Shown here: positions 1 through 8,136 of the stretch, piece by piece
How the letters are laid out: the number at the start of each line of letters is the position of its first letter
Numbering within the stretch: the first letter of the stretch is position 1
From: Clostridia bacterium
Lineage (GTDB): Bacteria; Bacillota; Clostridia; Peptostreptococcales; Anaerovoracaceae
Assembly (NCBI GenBank): GCA_910575405.1
Contig: CAJTER010000012.1
Coordinates: 1 to 64,000 of the forward strand
Direction: 5' to 3'
DNA: 64,000 bases
Notes under the pieces: generated by a model
Told to the model about the DNA's origin: nothing
Databases searched by the model: none
The model's input: only the letters and a program-made list of their open reading frames with translations
Translations under genes and position numbers: made by a program

Positions 1-109
1 CAACAATGATGCAGAGAGCTGTGGTTGGAGCCTTTCGTTAACCATCAAGTGGTAGGAGAAACGAACCAATCCACAGTATCTCAAACAGTATAGCATCAAG
101 TACAAATGA

Positions 110-220
110 GTACGTTATAGCTACGAGATTATAATACAAGGATATGCGGATATGGAAGCGGGACGTACTGTGCCGGCTGAAAAGGCCTTTGCTGATATAC
201 GCAGGAAATATGGCTTATGA
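110..220 (+). pseudogene. C-terminal remnant of a RelB/DinJ-type antitoxin
   Basis: The plus frame ending at the TGA at 218-220 reads DMEAGRTVPAEKAFADIRRK followed by YGL. This is the usual C-terminal tail of antitoxins paired with RelE/ParE toxins. The frame is open only from 110, after a stop at 107-109, and has no start codon with a ribosome binding site, so the N-terminal DNA-binding half is gone. The sequence before 107 shows nothing I recognise. It is followed immediately, in another frame, by a toxin C-terminal remnant, the normal order of such a pair. Family assignment is by motif reading only. Confidence 0.55.
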
Positions 221-374
221 ATCAGAGCCATGGCTTTCACGCAGAATGGGGAGCATGCCTGTAGATAATTTTGTAGTGCTTTATATTCCTGATGATGGAA
301 AAGGTACGGTTACAGTAATCCGTGTGCTTTATGGCGGCAGGGACATTGATAGGGAGATGCGTGAGTATGCGTAG
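213..374 (+). pseudogene. C-terminal remnant of a RelE/ParE-family toxin
   Basis: This frame encodes SMPVDNFVVLYIPDDGKGTV and then TVIRVLYGGRDIDREM, the last beta strands of RelE/ParE toxins (the 'V.NY.VFY....TV.I.RVLYGGRDI' pattern). The 50-60 residues that should come before it are missing. The upstream part of this open frame (144-212) only overlaps the antitoxin tail in a different frame. Antitoxin tail and toxin tail are thus fused by a deletion, leaving a dead toxin-antitoxin locus at the border of the restriction-modification block. Activity is very unlikely. Confidence 0.55.
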
Positions 375-413
375 ATACAAACAGAAACTTGATAAATGGA
401 GGACGCTATCGTT

Positions 414-1919
414 ATGGCTAAGAAAAACAATGTGAGTATTGGCTTTGAAAAGCAGATTTGGGATGCAGCCTGTGTATTATGGGGGCATATCCCGGCAGCA
501 GAATATAGAAAAGTCATCGTAGGACTTATTTTCCTGCGGTATATTTCCAGCGCCTTTGAAAAGCGGTATCAGGAGCTGGTGGAAGAGGGCGACGGCTTTG
601 AAGATGATCGCGACGCGTATACCATGGAAAACGTGTTCTTTGTACCGGAAGAGGCGCGGTGGCAGACCATTTCCTCTGCCGCCCATTCTCCGGAAATTGG
701 GACTGTTATTGATAAAGCGATGAGAGCTATTGAGGCGGAAAATAAGAGCCTGAAAAATGTTCTCCCTAAGAATTATGCCAGCCCGGATCTGGACAAAAGG
801 GTGCTGGGCGATGTTGTGGATATGTTTACCAATATGGATATGGGGGATACAGAAGAGAGCAAAGATCTGCTCGGCCGCACATATGAATATTGTATCGCCC
901 AGTTTGCGGCGTATGAAGGAGTAAAGGGCGGCGAATTCTATACACCCTCCAGCGTAGTTAAAACCATCGTTGCGATACTGAAGCCTTTCAGCAATTCCCG
1001 TGTGTACGATCCTTGCTGCGGTTCCGGCGGTATGTTCGTGCAGAGCGCGAAATTTATTCAGGCCCATAGCGGAAATCGGGGATCCATTTCCGTGTACGGG
1101 CAGGAATCCAATGCGGACACCTGGAAGATGGCAAAGATGAATATGGCTATCCGCGGCATTGACGCGGATTTTGGAGCTTATCAGGCAGATACATTTTTTA
1201 ACGATTTGCACCCAACCTTGAAGGCAGATTTCATTATGGCAAACCCGCCCTTTAATCTTTCCAACTGGGGACAGGATAAATTGCAGGATGACATTCGCTG
1301 GAAATATGGAATCCCTCCTGCCGGAAACGCCAACTACGCATGGATTCAGCATATGATTCACCATCTGGCTCCCAACGGGAAAATCGGCCTCGTGCTTGCG
1401 AACGGGGCATTATCTACCCAGTCCAGCGGTGAAGGGACGATTCGAAAACAGATTATTGAAGACGATCTGGTAGAAGGAATTGTGGCAATGCCGACGCAGC
1501 TTTTTTACAGCGTGACAATTCCGGTTACTCTTTGGTTTATCACCAAAAATAAAAAACAAACGGGAAAAACGCTGTTCATTGACGCCCGCAAAATGGGACA
1601 CATGGTAGACCGCAAGCATCGGGACTTCTCTGAAGAGGACATTCAGCAGTTGGTGGATACTTTTGAAGCCTTCCAAAATGGGACACTTGAGGAGCGAAAG
1701 GGCTTTTGCGCTGTCTCTTCGGTTGAAGACATTGCAAAGCAGGATTACATCCTGACTCCGGGCCGCTATGTGGGTATTGAAGAACAAGAGGACGATGGGG
1801 AACCCTTTGATGAAAAAATGAAAAGGCTTACCTCTGAGCTTTCCGATATGTTCGCAAAGTCCCATGAACTGGAGGCGGAAATTCGCAGGAAACTGGGGGC
1901 TATCGGTTATGACATATAA
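414..1919 (+). CDS. hsdM: Type I restriction-modification DNA methyltransferase subunit HsdM
   Basis: HsdM binds S-adenosylmethionine and methylates adenine in the target chosen by HsdS. It also forms the M2S core that HsdR joins. The protein is about 501 residues, normal for the family. An N-terminal helical domain (about 1-150) precedes the N6-adenine methyltransferase fold with DPCCGSGGMF at about residues 199-208 (SAM-binding motif I) and NPPF at about 277-280 (catalytic motif IV). I chose ATG 414 because GGAGGA at 398-403 sits 11 bases upstream; the earlier ATG at 396 overlaps that site. The stop overlaps the next gene by 11 bases, so translation is probably coupled. It is followed by an inserted mntA/hepT pair, then hsdS and hsdR. 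No key residue is missing. Confidence 0.95.
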   Translation: MAKKNNVSIGFEKQIWDAACVLWGHIPAAEYRKVIVGLIFLRYISSAFEKRYQELVEEGDGFEDDRDAYTMENVFFVPEEARWQTISSAAHSPEIGTVIDKAMRAIEAENKSLKNVLPKNYASPDLDKRVLGDVVDMFTNMDMGDTEESKDLLGRTYEYCIAQFAAYEGVKGGEFYTPSSVVKTIVAILKPFSNSRVYDPCCGSGGMFVQSAKFIQAHSGNRGSISVYGQESNADTWKMAKMNMAIRGIDADFGAYQADTFFNDLHPTLKADFIMANPPFNLSNWGQDKLQDDIRWKYGIPPAGNANYAWIQHMIHHLAPNGKIGLVLANGALSTQSSGEGTIRKQIIEDDLVEGIVAMPTQLFYSVTIPVTLWFITKNKKQTGKTLFIDARKMGHMVDRKHRDFSEEDIQQLVDTFEAFQNGTLEERKGFCAVSSVEDIAKQDYILTPGRYVGIEEQEDDGEPFDEKMKRLTSELSDMFAKSHELEAEIRRKLGAIGYDI

Positions 1920-2199
1920 TCTGCCCGACAGGGTTTTAAAAGATATTATCGCCGCTGCGAAAAAATGCGGAATCGAAACGATCATTCTCTTTGGCTCAAG
2001 GGCCAGGGGAACGCATCGTGAAAGAAGTGATATTGATCTTGCAGTAAGAGGAGGAAATTTTGATGAGTTTTATTGGATTATCAATGAGACTGCATGGAGC
2101 TTACTATCTTTTGACATAGTTGAGATGGACAGGGGGATCCCCTATGAGTTGGAAGAAGAATTAACAAAAGATGGAGTTGTGATTTATGAAAAAAATTGA
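1909..2199 (+). CDS. mntA: MntA-type minimal nucleotidyltransferase (antitoxin of a HEPN/MNT pair)
   Basis: A 96-residue single-domain nucleotidyltransferase. The signature is GSRARGTHRERSDIDL: GS at residues 29-30, with D41 and D43 as the DXD metal ligands and a likely third acid at D69 in the strand FDIVEMD. In characterised MntA/HepT pairs the MNT protein transfers AMP onto a tyrosine of the HEPN toxin and neutralises it; that this copy does so is inferred. The ATG at 1909 lies inside the end of hsdM (stop 1917-1919) and its own stop overlaps hepT by 14 bases, so the three reading frames are translationally chained. An intact antitoxin inside a restriction operon suggests it helps keep the locus from being lost. 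Confidence 0.88.
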   Translation: MTYNLPDRVLKDIIAAAKKCGIETIILFGSRARGTHRERSDIDLAVRGGNFDEFYWIINETAWSLLSFDIVEMDRGIPYELEEELTKDGVVIYEKN

Positions 2200-2602
2200 T
2201 AACTTTTTAGGAAGCCTCAAGGTGCTGCAGAATGCTGACTTTGAAATGGCTTCCGAGAATGAAATCTACAGAACTGGAATTGCAGGGCAGTTTCAGCTGA
2301 CCTTTGAACTTGCCTGGAAAGCATTGCAGGCCGTACTTCAACTGCATTCTGTGGCAGGGGCAGAAACGGGATCCCCCAGAGAAATTTTGAAGCTGGGGTA
2401 CAAAACGGGCTTTTTAAATGACGCGGAGGCGTGGCTTCTTATGCTGAAAAAAAGAAATCTTTCCGTGCATATTTACGATGAAGAGGACATTGATGAACTC
2501 ATTGTGCTGATTCGTGACAGTTTTGCGCCTGCTTTTGCTGCGCTGGCGGAAGTGCTCAAGGAGAAGCTTGCGGAGGCGGAGCAGGAAAGCTGGGACTTGT
2601 GA
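2186..2602 (+). CDS. hepT: HepT-type HEPN toxin (nucleotidyltransferase substrate-binding family)
   Basis: A 138-residue all-helical HEPN protein of the HI0074 family. The ribonuclease motif RX4HXY is present as R90-N-L-S-V-H95-I-Y97. In studied HepT toxins the R and H cut RNA and the Y is the residue that MntA AMPylates. All three being intact argues for a working toxin. The N-terminal part (GIAGQFQLTFELAWKALQ, about 31-48) is the conserved first helix pair. The ATG at 2186 overlaps the end of mntA, so antitoxin is made first. After the stop comes a 54-base gap to hsdS. The acidic C-terminus (about 120-138) is family-typical and not catalytic. Confidence 0.85.
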   Translation: MKKIDNFLGSLKVLQNADFEMASENEIYRTGIAGQFQLTFELAWKALQAVLQLHSVAGAETGSPREILKLGYKTGFLNDAEAWLLMLKKRNLSVHIYDEEDIDELIVLIRDSFAPAFAALAEVLKEKLAEAEQESWDL

Positions 2603-2656
2603 GGAAGTGAGACAAGGGTATTGATAATTTGGGGTTACGGAAAGAGGTGATTGGAT

Positions 2657-3196
2657 ATGAACTGTAGATGGATGATGAAGCAACTCGCGGAAATTGTTGA
2701 GATTAATCCAAAAGAATCGGTCACGAAGGGAACTACGTTAAAAAAAGTGGCAATGGATAAATTACAACCCTTCTGTAGAGACATACCTGAATATGAGATG
2801 AAAGAATTTACGGGAGGTACAAAATTTCGTAATGGAGATACAATTATGGCGCGAATCACACCATGTCTTGAAAATGGAAAAACTGCTAAGGTTAATATCC
2901 TTGATGATGGAGAAGTTGGATTTGGTTCTACCGAGTATATAGTATTTAGAGCCAAAAAGGGAGTAACGCACCCTGACTTCATTTACTATTTGATTTGTAG
3001 TCCGATCATCCGTGAACCAGCCATAAAATCTATGGTAGGATCATCGGGGCGACAAAGAGTACAAACCGATGTAGTTAAGAATTTAGAAATAGAAGTCCCG
3101 CCATACAATGAGCAAGTTAGAATTGCAGAAATATTAAAGAATTTGGATGACAAAATAGAATTAAATAATAGAATAAACAACAATTTAGCGACTTAG
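2657..3196 (+). CDS. hsdS: Type I specificity subunit HsdS, half-size, tail in OFF orientation
   Basis: HsdS picks the DNA target for HsdM and HsdR. Usual S subunits are about 400 residues with two target-recognition domains; this one has a single domain (about residues 5-150, EINPKESV then FTGGTKFRNGDTIMARITP) and one conserved helix (NEQVRIAEILKNLDDKIELN). It stops after NNRINNNL-AT at 179 residues. The expected tail (RDSLLPKLMSGEL) is absent here but encoded just downstream on the minus strand between inverted repeats. Inversion of 3188-3264 would give a 200-residue protein with the tail. ATG 2657 is preferred over TTG 2651 because GAGGTGA at 2644-2650 is six bases upstream. A half-size S subunit would have to dimerise. 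The gene is visibly more AT-rich than hsdM and hsdR. Confidence 0.85.
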   Translation: MNCRWMMKQLAEIVEINPKESVTKGTTLKKVAMDKLQPFCRDIPEYEMKEFTGGTKFRNGDTIMARITPCLENGKTAKVNILDDGEVGFGSTEYIVFRAKKGVTHPDFIYYLICSPIIREPAIKSMVGSSGRQRVQTDVVKNLEIEVPPYNEQVRIAEILKNLDDKIELNNRINNNLAT

Positions 3197-3278
3197 AGGT
3201 CGAGGGTTGAGACATCTAGTTCTCCAGACATAAGCTTAGGCAATAGAGAATCTCTCACAGCAGATAAATTGTTGTTTA
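3174..3278. repeat. 14-bp inverted repeats flanking a 77-bp invertible segment in hsdS
   Basis: The left arm 3174-3187 (TAAACAACAATTTA) and right arm 3265-3278 (TAAATTGTTGTTTA) are exact reverse complements. The left arm lies inside hsdS at the codons for NNNL. The 77 bases between them (3188-3264) carry, on the minus strand, an in-frame continuation of HsdS from the same NNNL codons. Flipping the segment converts a two-residue ending into a canonical HsdS C-terminus. No invertase or tyrosine recombinase gene was recognised in the window. Confidence 0.85.
3193..3264 (-). other. Silent inverted cassette encoding the HsdS C-terminal tail
   Basis: Read on the minus strand from the right repeat, the frame gives NNNL then SAVRDSLLPKLMSGELDVS and TLDL, with a TAA at 3193-3195. 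RDSLLPKLMSGEL(D/R)V is the standard C-terminal end of type I HsdS proteins. There is no start codon: a TAA lies four codons upstream of the repeat-encoded NNNL on that strand. The cassette can only be expressed after inversion places it in frame with hsdS. In that state HsdS would gain 23 residues. Confidence 0.85.
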
Positions 3279-3328
3279 GCGCCCGTTAGCAGGTCGAAGA
3301 TAAGAAATAAATGGTTAGGAGCGATACC

Positions 3329-6300
3329 ATGTCACAATTTTACACAGAAGCAGATTATGAAAACTCCATCATAGAACTCTTTCAAAACATGGGCTATCAG
3401 CATCTTTACGCCCCGGAGCTTGAGCGGGATTTCAGCAGCCCTTTATATGAAGCTGAGCTGAAAGCCGCTTTATACCGCCTGAACCGGGGCATGCCGGAGG
3501 ATGCCATTGCTGATGCTTTGTTTAAATTAAAAAATTTCGAGAACGGCGAGCTGGTACAGAAAAATGCGGTTTTTATGGATTATCTGCAGCACGGTATAGA
3601 AGTGCGCTATGTTGTTAAAGGGGAGGAGCATTCTGGCCTGGTATATCTTGCCGATTATGCAAACCCGGGCAACAATTCCTTTGTGGTGGCAAATCAGTGG
3701 ACCTTTGTGGAAAACAGCAAAAAGCGCCCGGATATTCTGATCTTTTTAAACGGCCTTCCGGTGGTTCTGGCAGAATTAAAATCCCCATCCCGTGAAGACA
3801 CGGATGCTTCCGAAGCATACCGCCAAATCCGCAATTATATGCAGGAAATTCCCTCCATGTTTATCTATAACTGCATCTGTGTTATGAGCGATCAGGTGAC
3901 ATCCAGAGCAGGGACAATTACTTCCGGTGAAGACCGCTTTATGGAGTGGAAAACGAAGGATGGCAGCTATGAGAACACCCGGCATGCGCAGTTTGATACT
4001 TTTTTTGAGGGAATGTTCCAGAAGGAGCGGCTTCTCGATCTGATTAAAAATTTCATATGCTTTTCAAATGAAGGCTTGCAGAGCTTTAAAATACTGGCAG
4101 GATATCATCAGTATTTCGCTGTAAACAAAGCCGTAAAATCCACCCAAAAGGCGATTGTAACAGACGGAAAAGGCGGTGTATTCTGGCACACTCAGGGCAG
4201 CGGGAAATCTCTGTCAATGGTATTCTATGCCCATTTGCTGCAGGAAGCTTTAGACAGCCCCACCATTGTCGTGCTGACAGACAGAAACGATTTGGATGAT
4301 CAGCTTTACGGTCAGTTTGCAAAGTGCAGAGAATTTCTGCGCCAGGAGCCGATACATGCGGAAAGTCGGGAGCATTTGAAAACACTTCTCGACGGCAGAC
4401 AGGCAAACGGCATCATTTTTACGACAATGCAGAAGTTCGAGGAATCTCAGGAGCCACTTTCTGAAAGGCGCAATATTGTTGTTATGGCGGACGAAGCTCA
4501 CAGGGGTCAGTATGGACTAAGGGAAAAAGTGGATGCCGAAACCGGCAAGATAAAAATCGGTACAGCCCGCATTATTCGCAACAGTCTGCCAAATGCTACA
4601 TATATCGGCTTCACAGGCACGCCTGTTTCCATGAAGGACAGAAGCACCCGTGAAGTCTTCGGCGATTACATTGATATTTACGATATGACTCAGGCAGTTG
4701 AAGATGGGGCTACGCGGCCGGTGTATTATGAAAGCCGTGTGATTAAGCTCAAGCTAGATGAACAAACTATGCGCTTAATTGATGCGGAATACGATCTCAT
4801 GGCAAACAATGCGGATCCGGAGGTTATCCAGAGGAGCAAACGGGAACTGGGGCAGATGGAGGCAGTGCTTGGAAATGAGCAGACCATAAATTCTCTGGTT
4901 CTCGATATTCTCGATCATTATGAAAACTACCGCGCAAATATGCTGACCGGAAAGGCGATGGTTGTAGCCTATTCCAGGGCAATTGCCATGAAGATATACG
5001 AGCGGATTTTGGAGCTGCGTCCTGGCTGGATCGAAAAGGTCGGCATCGTTATGACGGAAAACAATAAAGATCCGGAAGAATGGCGAAGAGTTATCGGAAA
5101 CAAACGGCACAAGGAGGAGCTTGCCAAGAAGTTCAAGGACAACGACAGTCCTATGAAGATTGCCATTGTAGTGGATATGTGGCTGACAGGATTTGACGTA
5201 CCCTCTCTTGCCACCATGTATGTGTACAAGCCAATGCAGGGACACAATCTGATGCAGGCCATTGCCCGGGTGAACCGGGTGTTTGGAGATAAAGAAGGAG
5301 GTCTGATTGTAGACTATGTGGGTATCGCTTCTGCCCTAAAAGAAGCGATGAACGATTACACTTCCCGCGATAAGAAAAACTACGGTGATACCGATGTTTC
5401 AAAAGTGGCACTCCCCAAATTCCTGGAAAAGCTGTCCATCTGCCGGGATTTCTTCCACGGATATGATTACTCCCAATTTACCGCAGGGGCAACGAATCTT
5501 GAACGTTCAAAGACCATCAGCGGCGCCGTTAATTTTATTATCGCAGTGGGCAAAGAACAGGAAAGGGAACAATTTCTGAAAGAAGCTCTGATGCTGAAGC
5601 AGGCATTATCCCTGTGTTCCTCACTGGCAGAAGAAAACCTCCGGATTGAAGCGGGATTCTTTGAGGCTGTCCGCATATGTGTGATCCGTATTATGAATCA
5701 GGGCGAAGGTCAGAATTTTTCCCTTCACCAGATAAATTCAAGAATCAATGAGCTTTTAAAAGCGAGCATTAAAAGTGAAGGCGTCATTAACCTGTTCTCC
5801 GATGTCTCTGAAAAATTCTCACTGTTTGACACGAGCTTTCTCGAGGAAATCGCAAAGATGAAAGAGAAAAACCTTGCGGTAGAACTGTTGAAGAAGCTCA
5901 TTGCGGAGCAGGTACAGATATACCGCCACACAAACGTGGTAAAGTCGCAGAAATTCAGCGAGATCATACAGAATGCCATCAATCGCTACCTGAACGGCAT
6001 GCTGACAAATGAACAGGTCATCGAAGAGCTTCTGAATCTGGCAAAACAGATCAAAGCCGCCCAGGAAGAGGGACAGCAGCTGGGACTTACTGCAGATGAG
6101 CTGGCCTTTTACGATGCGCTCACAAAGCCCCAGGCCATTAAAGATTTCTACGAAAACGAAGAACTTATCGCTATCACCAAGGAGCTGGCAGACACCCTCC
6201 GCAAGAATCGCACAATTGACTGGCAAAAGCGGGACTCCGCCAGGGCGAAAATGCGCATGATGATTAAAAAGCTGCTGAAAAAGCACCGCTATCCTCCGGA

Positions 6301-6475
6301 GGGGATGGATGATGCGGTTCAGACGGTTATGCTGCAGTGCGAGCTGTGGACGGATAATCAGGACATGAGGGGAAATGTAACAGAGCCGCACAAGCCGGCG
6401 ACTTACAAACATCATATAGAAGAAAACCTGCCCATGGCCGCAGAAAGCATAGCGCCGTATGGGACGGAGCGTTAA
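3329..6475 (+). CDS. hsdR: Type I restriction endonuclease subunit HsdR
   Basis: HsdR is the ATP-driven translocase and nuclease of the type I complex. At 1048 residues it is full length. The nuclease domain shows the PD-(D/E)XK pattern: D135 in RPDILIF and E149-x-K151 in ELKSP. The helicase part has the Walker A HTQGSGKS (about 286-293), DEAH at about 388-391, GFTGTP (motif III) and, later, MWLTGFDVPSL and ARVNRVF (motifs V and VI). The C-terminal third is helical and binds the M/S core. ATG 3329 is preferred over 3311 because AGGAG at 3317-3321 is seven bases upstream. It lies 132 bases after the OFF-phase hsdS stop; inversion moves that stop 63 bases closer to hsdR. All catalytic motifs are intact, so an active restriction enzyme is expected if HsdS is functional. 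Confidence 0.94.
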   Translation: MSQFYTEADYENSIIELFQNMGYQHLYAPELERDFSSPLYEAELKAALYRLNRGMPEDAIADALFKLKNFENGELVQKNAVFMDYLQHGIEVRYVVKGEEHSGLVYLADYANPGNNSFVVANQWTFVENSKKRPDILIFLNGLPVVLAELKSPSREDTDASEAYRQIRNYMQEIPSMFIYNCICVMSDQVTSRAGTITSGEDRFMEWKTKDGSYENTRHAQFDTFFEGMFQKERLLDLIKNFICFSNEGLQSFKILAGYHQYFAVNKAVKSTQKAIVTDGKGGVFWHTQGSGKSLSMVFYAHLLQEALDSPTIVVLTDRNDLDDQLYGQFAKCREFLRQEPIHAESREHLKTLLDGRQANGIIFTTMQKFEESQEPLSERRNIVVMADEAHRGQYGLREKVDAETGKIKIGTARIIRNSLPNATYIGFTGTPVSMKDRSTREVFGDYIDIYDMTQAVEDGATRPVYYESRVIKLKLDEQTMRLIDAEYDLMANNADPEVIQRSKRELGQMEAVLGNEQTINSLVLDILDHYENYRANMLTGKAMVVAYSRAIAMKIYERILELRPGWIEKVGIVMTENNKDPEEWRRVIGNKRHKEELAKKFKDNDSPMKIAIVVDMWLTGFDVPSLATMYVYKPMQGHNLMQAIARVNRVFGDKEGGLIVDYVGIASALKEAMNDYTSRDKKNYGDTDVSKVALPKFLEKLSICRDFFHGYDYSQFTAGATNLERSKTISGAVNFIIAVGKEQEREQFLKEALMLKQALSLCSSLAEENLRIEAGFFEAVRICVIRIMNQGEGQNFSLHQINSRINELLKASIKSEGVINLFSDVSEKFSLFDTSFLEEIAKMKEKNLAVELLKKLIAEQVQIYRHTNVVKSQKFSEIIQNAINRYLNGMLTNEQVIEELLNLAKQIKAAQEEGQQLGLTADELAFYDALTKPQAIKDFYENEELIAITKELADTLRKNRTIDWQKRDSARAKMRMMIKKLLKKHRYPPEGMDDAVQTVMLQCELWTDNQDMRGNVTEPHKPATYKHHIEENLPMAAESIAPYGTER

Positions 6476-6488
6476 TGTAGAAAGTATA

Positions 6489-6533
6489 TTGGAGGAGGCA
6501 GTGGAACCTGAACCCATTCTTCCTCCAAATTTA
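6489..6533 (+). terminator. Possible terminator after hsdR
   Basis: Arms TTGGAGGA (6489-6496) and TCCTCCAA (6521-6528) pair perfectly, with further pairing inside (AGTGG with CCATT), followed by ATTTAATG. The T run is weak. It sits 14 bases after the hsdR stop, a natural end for the restriction operon. Confidence 0.45.
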
Positions 6534-6617
6534 ATGAAGATTTTATGATAATTTCCCCGATCTATTTGAATTCCGCCATACATTATGGTACTCTAAGGGT
6601 CAGAAAGGGGCGCGCCA

Positions 6618-7508
6618 ATGCTAGGTTACGTAACAGCGGACAAACCGGAACTGAAGATGCGGGAATTTGAGGTCTACAGAGGCTATTACTGCGGCGTGTG
6701 CAAATCCATAGCAAGGCGCTACGGCCAGCTTCCCAGAATGGTCCTCAGCTATGACGCGGCTTTTCTGGCGCTGCTTTTAGCGGGCCTTGAAAAGGATGCG
6801 GACGAGCCTGAGCAGGAGCGCTGTATCGCAAACCCCTTTAAAAAGAAAACAGTTGTCCAAAACAGGGCCATCGATTATGCGGCTGATGTGATGTTGATTC
6901 TGGCCTGGTACAAGCTTCTCGACGATGCTCACGATGAAGGGCGGCTTTACGCCAAAACGGCGGTAACGCTGCTGGGGGGAATTTACAGGAAGCTGGAAAG
7001 AGCGAGACCTTTTCTGTGCGAAAGAATTGCGGAAAATCTCCGGCAGCTTACTCTGCTGGAGGAGGAAAAGTGCGGCAGCCTTGATGAAGCGGCGGAAACC
7101 TTTGCCAAAATCATGGAGGCCATTTTCCAGGAGGGGCCGGTTCCAGAGAATTTCCGGGAGCAGGAGGTGCTGCGGCGCATCGGCTATCATCTGGGCAAGT
7201 GGATCTACCTGATGGACGCTATCGACGATATTGAGGAAAATATGGAAAGCGGGGCCTACAACCCGCTGCTGTACCGGTTTGAATACGAAGCCGGAAAGGA
7301 ATCGGCAGAGGAATTCAGGGCGCGGATTATGGACGTCTGCAGGTTCAACCTGTTTCACTATCTGGGCGAGATTGGAAAGGCCGCGGATCTGCTGACACTG
7401 AAGAAAAACAGAGGGGTTATTGAAAATATTATTTACAAGGGACTGCTGAGGAACACAGAGCATGTAACCCGAGGAGAGGATAAGGAGGATGAACATGGAT
7501 CCATATGA
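6618..7508 (+). CDS. DUF5685-like protein of unknown function
   Basis: A 296-residue soluble, mostly helical protein. The N-terminal segment MLGYVTADKPELKMREFEVY and the following YYCGVCK with a CxxC pair resemble Clostridia proteins annotated as DUF5685; the paired cysteines could bind metal or be redox-active. A second acidic region, LMDAIDDIEENMESGAYNPL (about 198-217), recalls the Asp-rich metal sites of all-alpha enzymes, but I cannot assign a reaction. No signal peptide or membrane segment is seen. AAAGGGG precedes the ATG. The end overlaps the J-domain gene (start 7495) by 14 bases, so the two are translationally coupled and probably work together. The family name is from memory of the N-terminal pattern. 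Confidence 0.7.
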   Translation: MLGYVTADKPELKMREFEVYRGYYCGVCKSIARRYGQLPRMVLSYDAAFLALLLAGLEKDADEPEQERCIANPFKKKTVVQNRAIDYAADVMLILAWYKLLDDAHDEGRLYAKTAVTLLGGIYRKLERARPFLCERIAENLRQLTLLEEEKCGSLDEAAETFAKIMEAIFQEGPVPENFREQEVLRRIGYHLGKWIYLMDAIDDIEENMESGAYNPLLYRFEYEAGKESAEEFRARIMDVCRFNLFHYLGEIGKAADLLTLKKNRGVIENIIYKGLLRNTEHVTRGEDKEDEHGSI

Positions 7509-8100
7509 AGTACTGGGAGTCAGACAAGGGGCTTCTGAAGAAGAAATCAAAGCAGCGTATAAAGAATTGGTAAAAAAATATCATCCGGACAAGTACCAGA
7601 ACAATCCGCTGGCAGATCTGGCGGAGGAAAAGCTGCAGGAGGTAAACGAGGCCTACGACATGCTGATGAAAAACAGCGCGGGCAGCAGTTACGGCAGCTA
7701 TGGCGGTTCCGGTTACGGAACTGGATACGGCCAGGCGCAGAATAACAGGACAACCACGCCGGAATTCAATCAGGTAAGGCGCAACATTGATGCCGGAAAC
7801 TTGCAGGGCGCGGAGGATCTTTTAAACAGGAGCCAAAACCGCAACGCGGAATGGATGTTCCTCTCCGGAATGCTTTCCTACAAAAAAGGCTGGTATGACG
7901 ATGCGGTGAATAAGGTGCAGCAGGCGGTCAACATGGATCCCAATAACCCGGAATACAGCCAGGCTCTGGGACAGATGCTCAGCGTGGGACGATCCTATCA
8001 GAATACAGCTTACGGGCGGGGCTTCAGCTCAACGGAGGATGCCTTTTGCAAAGCCCTCCAGTGCTATTGCTGTGCTGATATGTGCTGCGACTGCATATAA
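7495..8100 (+). CDS. J-domain (DnaJ-like) protein with TPR-like middle and cysteine-rich tail
   Basis: A 201-residue protein. The J domain (about 1-62) has DPYEVLGV at the start, YKELVKKYHPDKY with the essential HPD, and EVNEAYDML. A Gly/Ser/Tyr-rich linker (about 63-80) is followed by helices resembling one or two TPR units (FLSGMLSYKKGWYDDAVN) and a C-terminus with seven cysteines (CKALQCYCCADMCCDC). J domains stimulate DnaK ATPase. The zinc-finger and client domains of true DnaJ are absent, so this is a specialised co-chaperone. ATG 7495 fits AAGGAGG at 7482-7488, which ends six bases upstream; ATG 7489 would abut it. It is coupled to the DUF5685-like gene and followed by a membrane protein, which suggests a small functional set. 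Confidence 0.85.
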   Translation: MDPYEVLGVRQGASEEEIKAAYKELVKKYHPDKYQNNPLADLAEEKLQEVNEAYDMLMKNSAGSSYGSYGGSGYGTGYGQAQNNRTTTPEFNQVRRNIDAGNLQGAEDLLNRSQNRNAEWMFLSGMLSYKKGWYDDAVNKVQQAVNMDPNNPEYSQALGQMLSVGRSYQNTAYGRGFSSTEDAFCKALQCYCCADMCCDCI

Positions 8101-8136
8101 TACTTACAGGGAAATGGGATTTGAGGTGATGAAGCG

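Noticed and set aside
477-1364. Long antisense open frame opposite hsdM
   Set aside because: It mirrors a well-conserved methyltransferase gene, lacks a plausible ribosome binding site and shows no recognisable protein motif.
2635-3183. Antisense open frames over hsdS
   Set aside because: They lie over conserved HsdS sequence. Only the 3193-3264 minus segment has real coding content, as the inverted tail.
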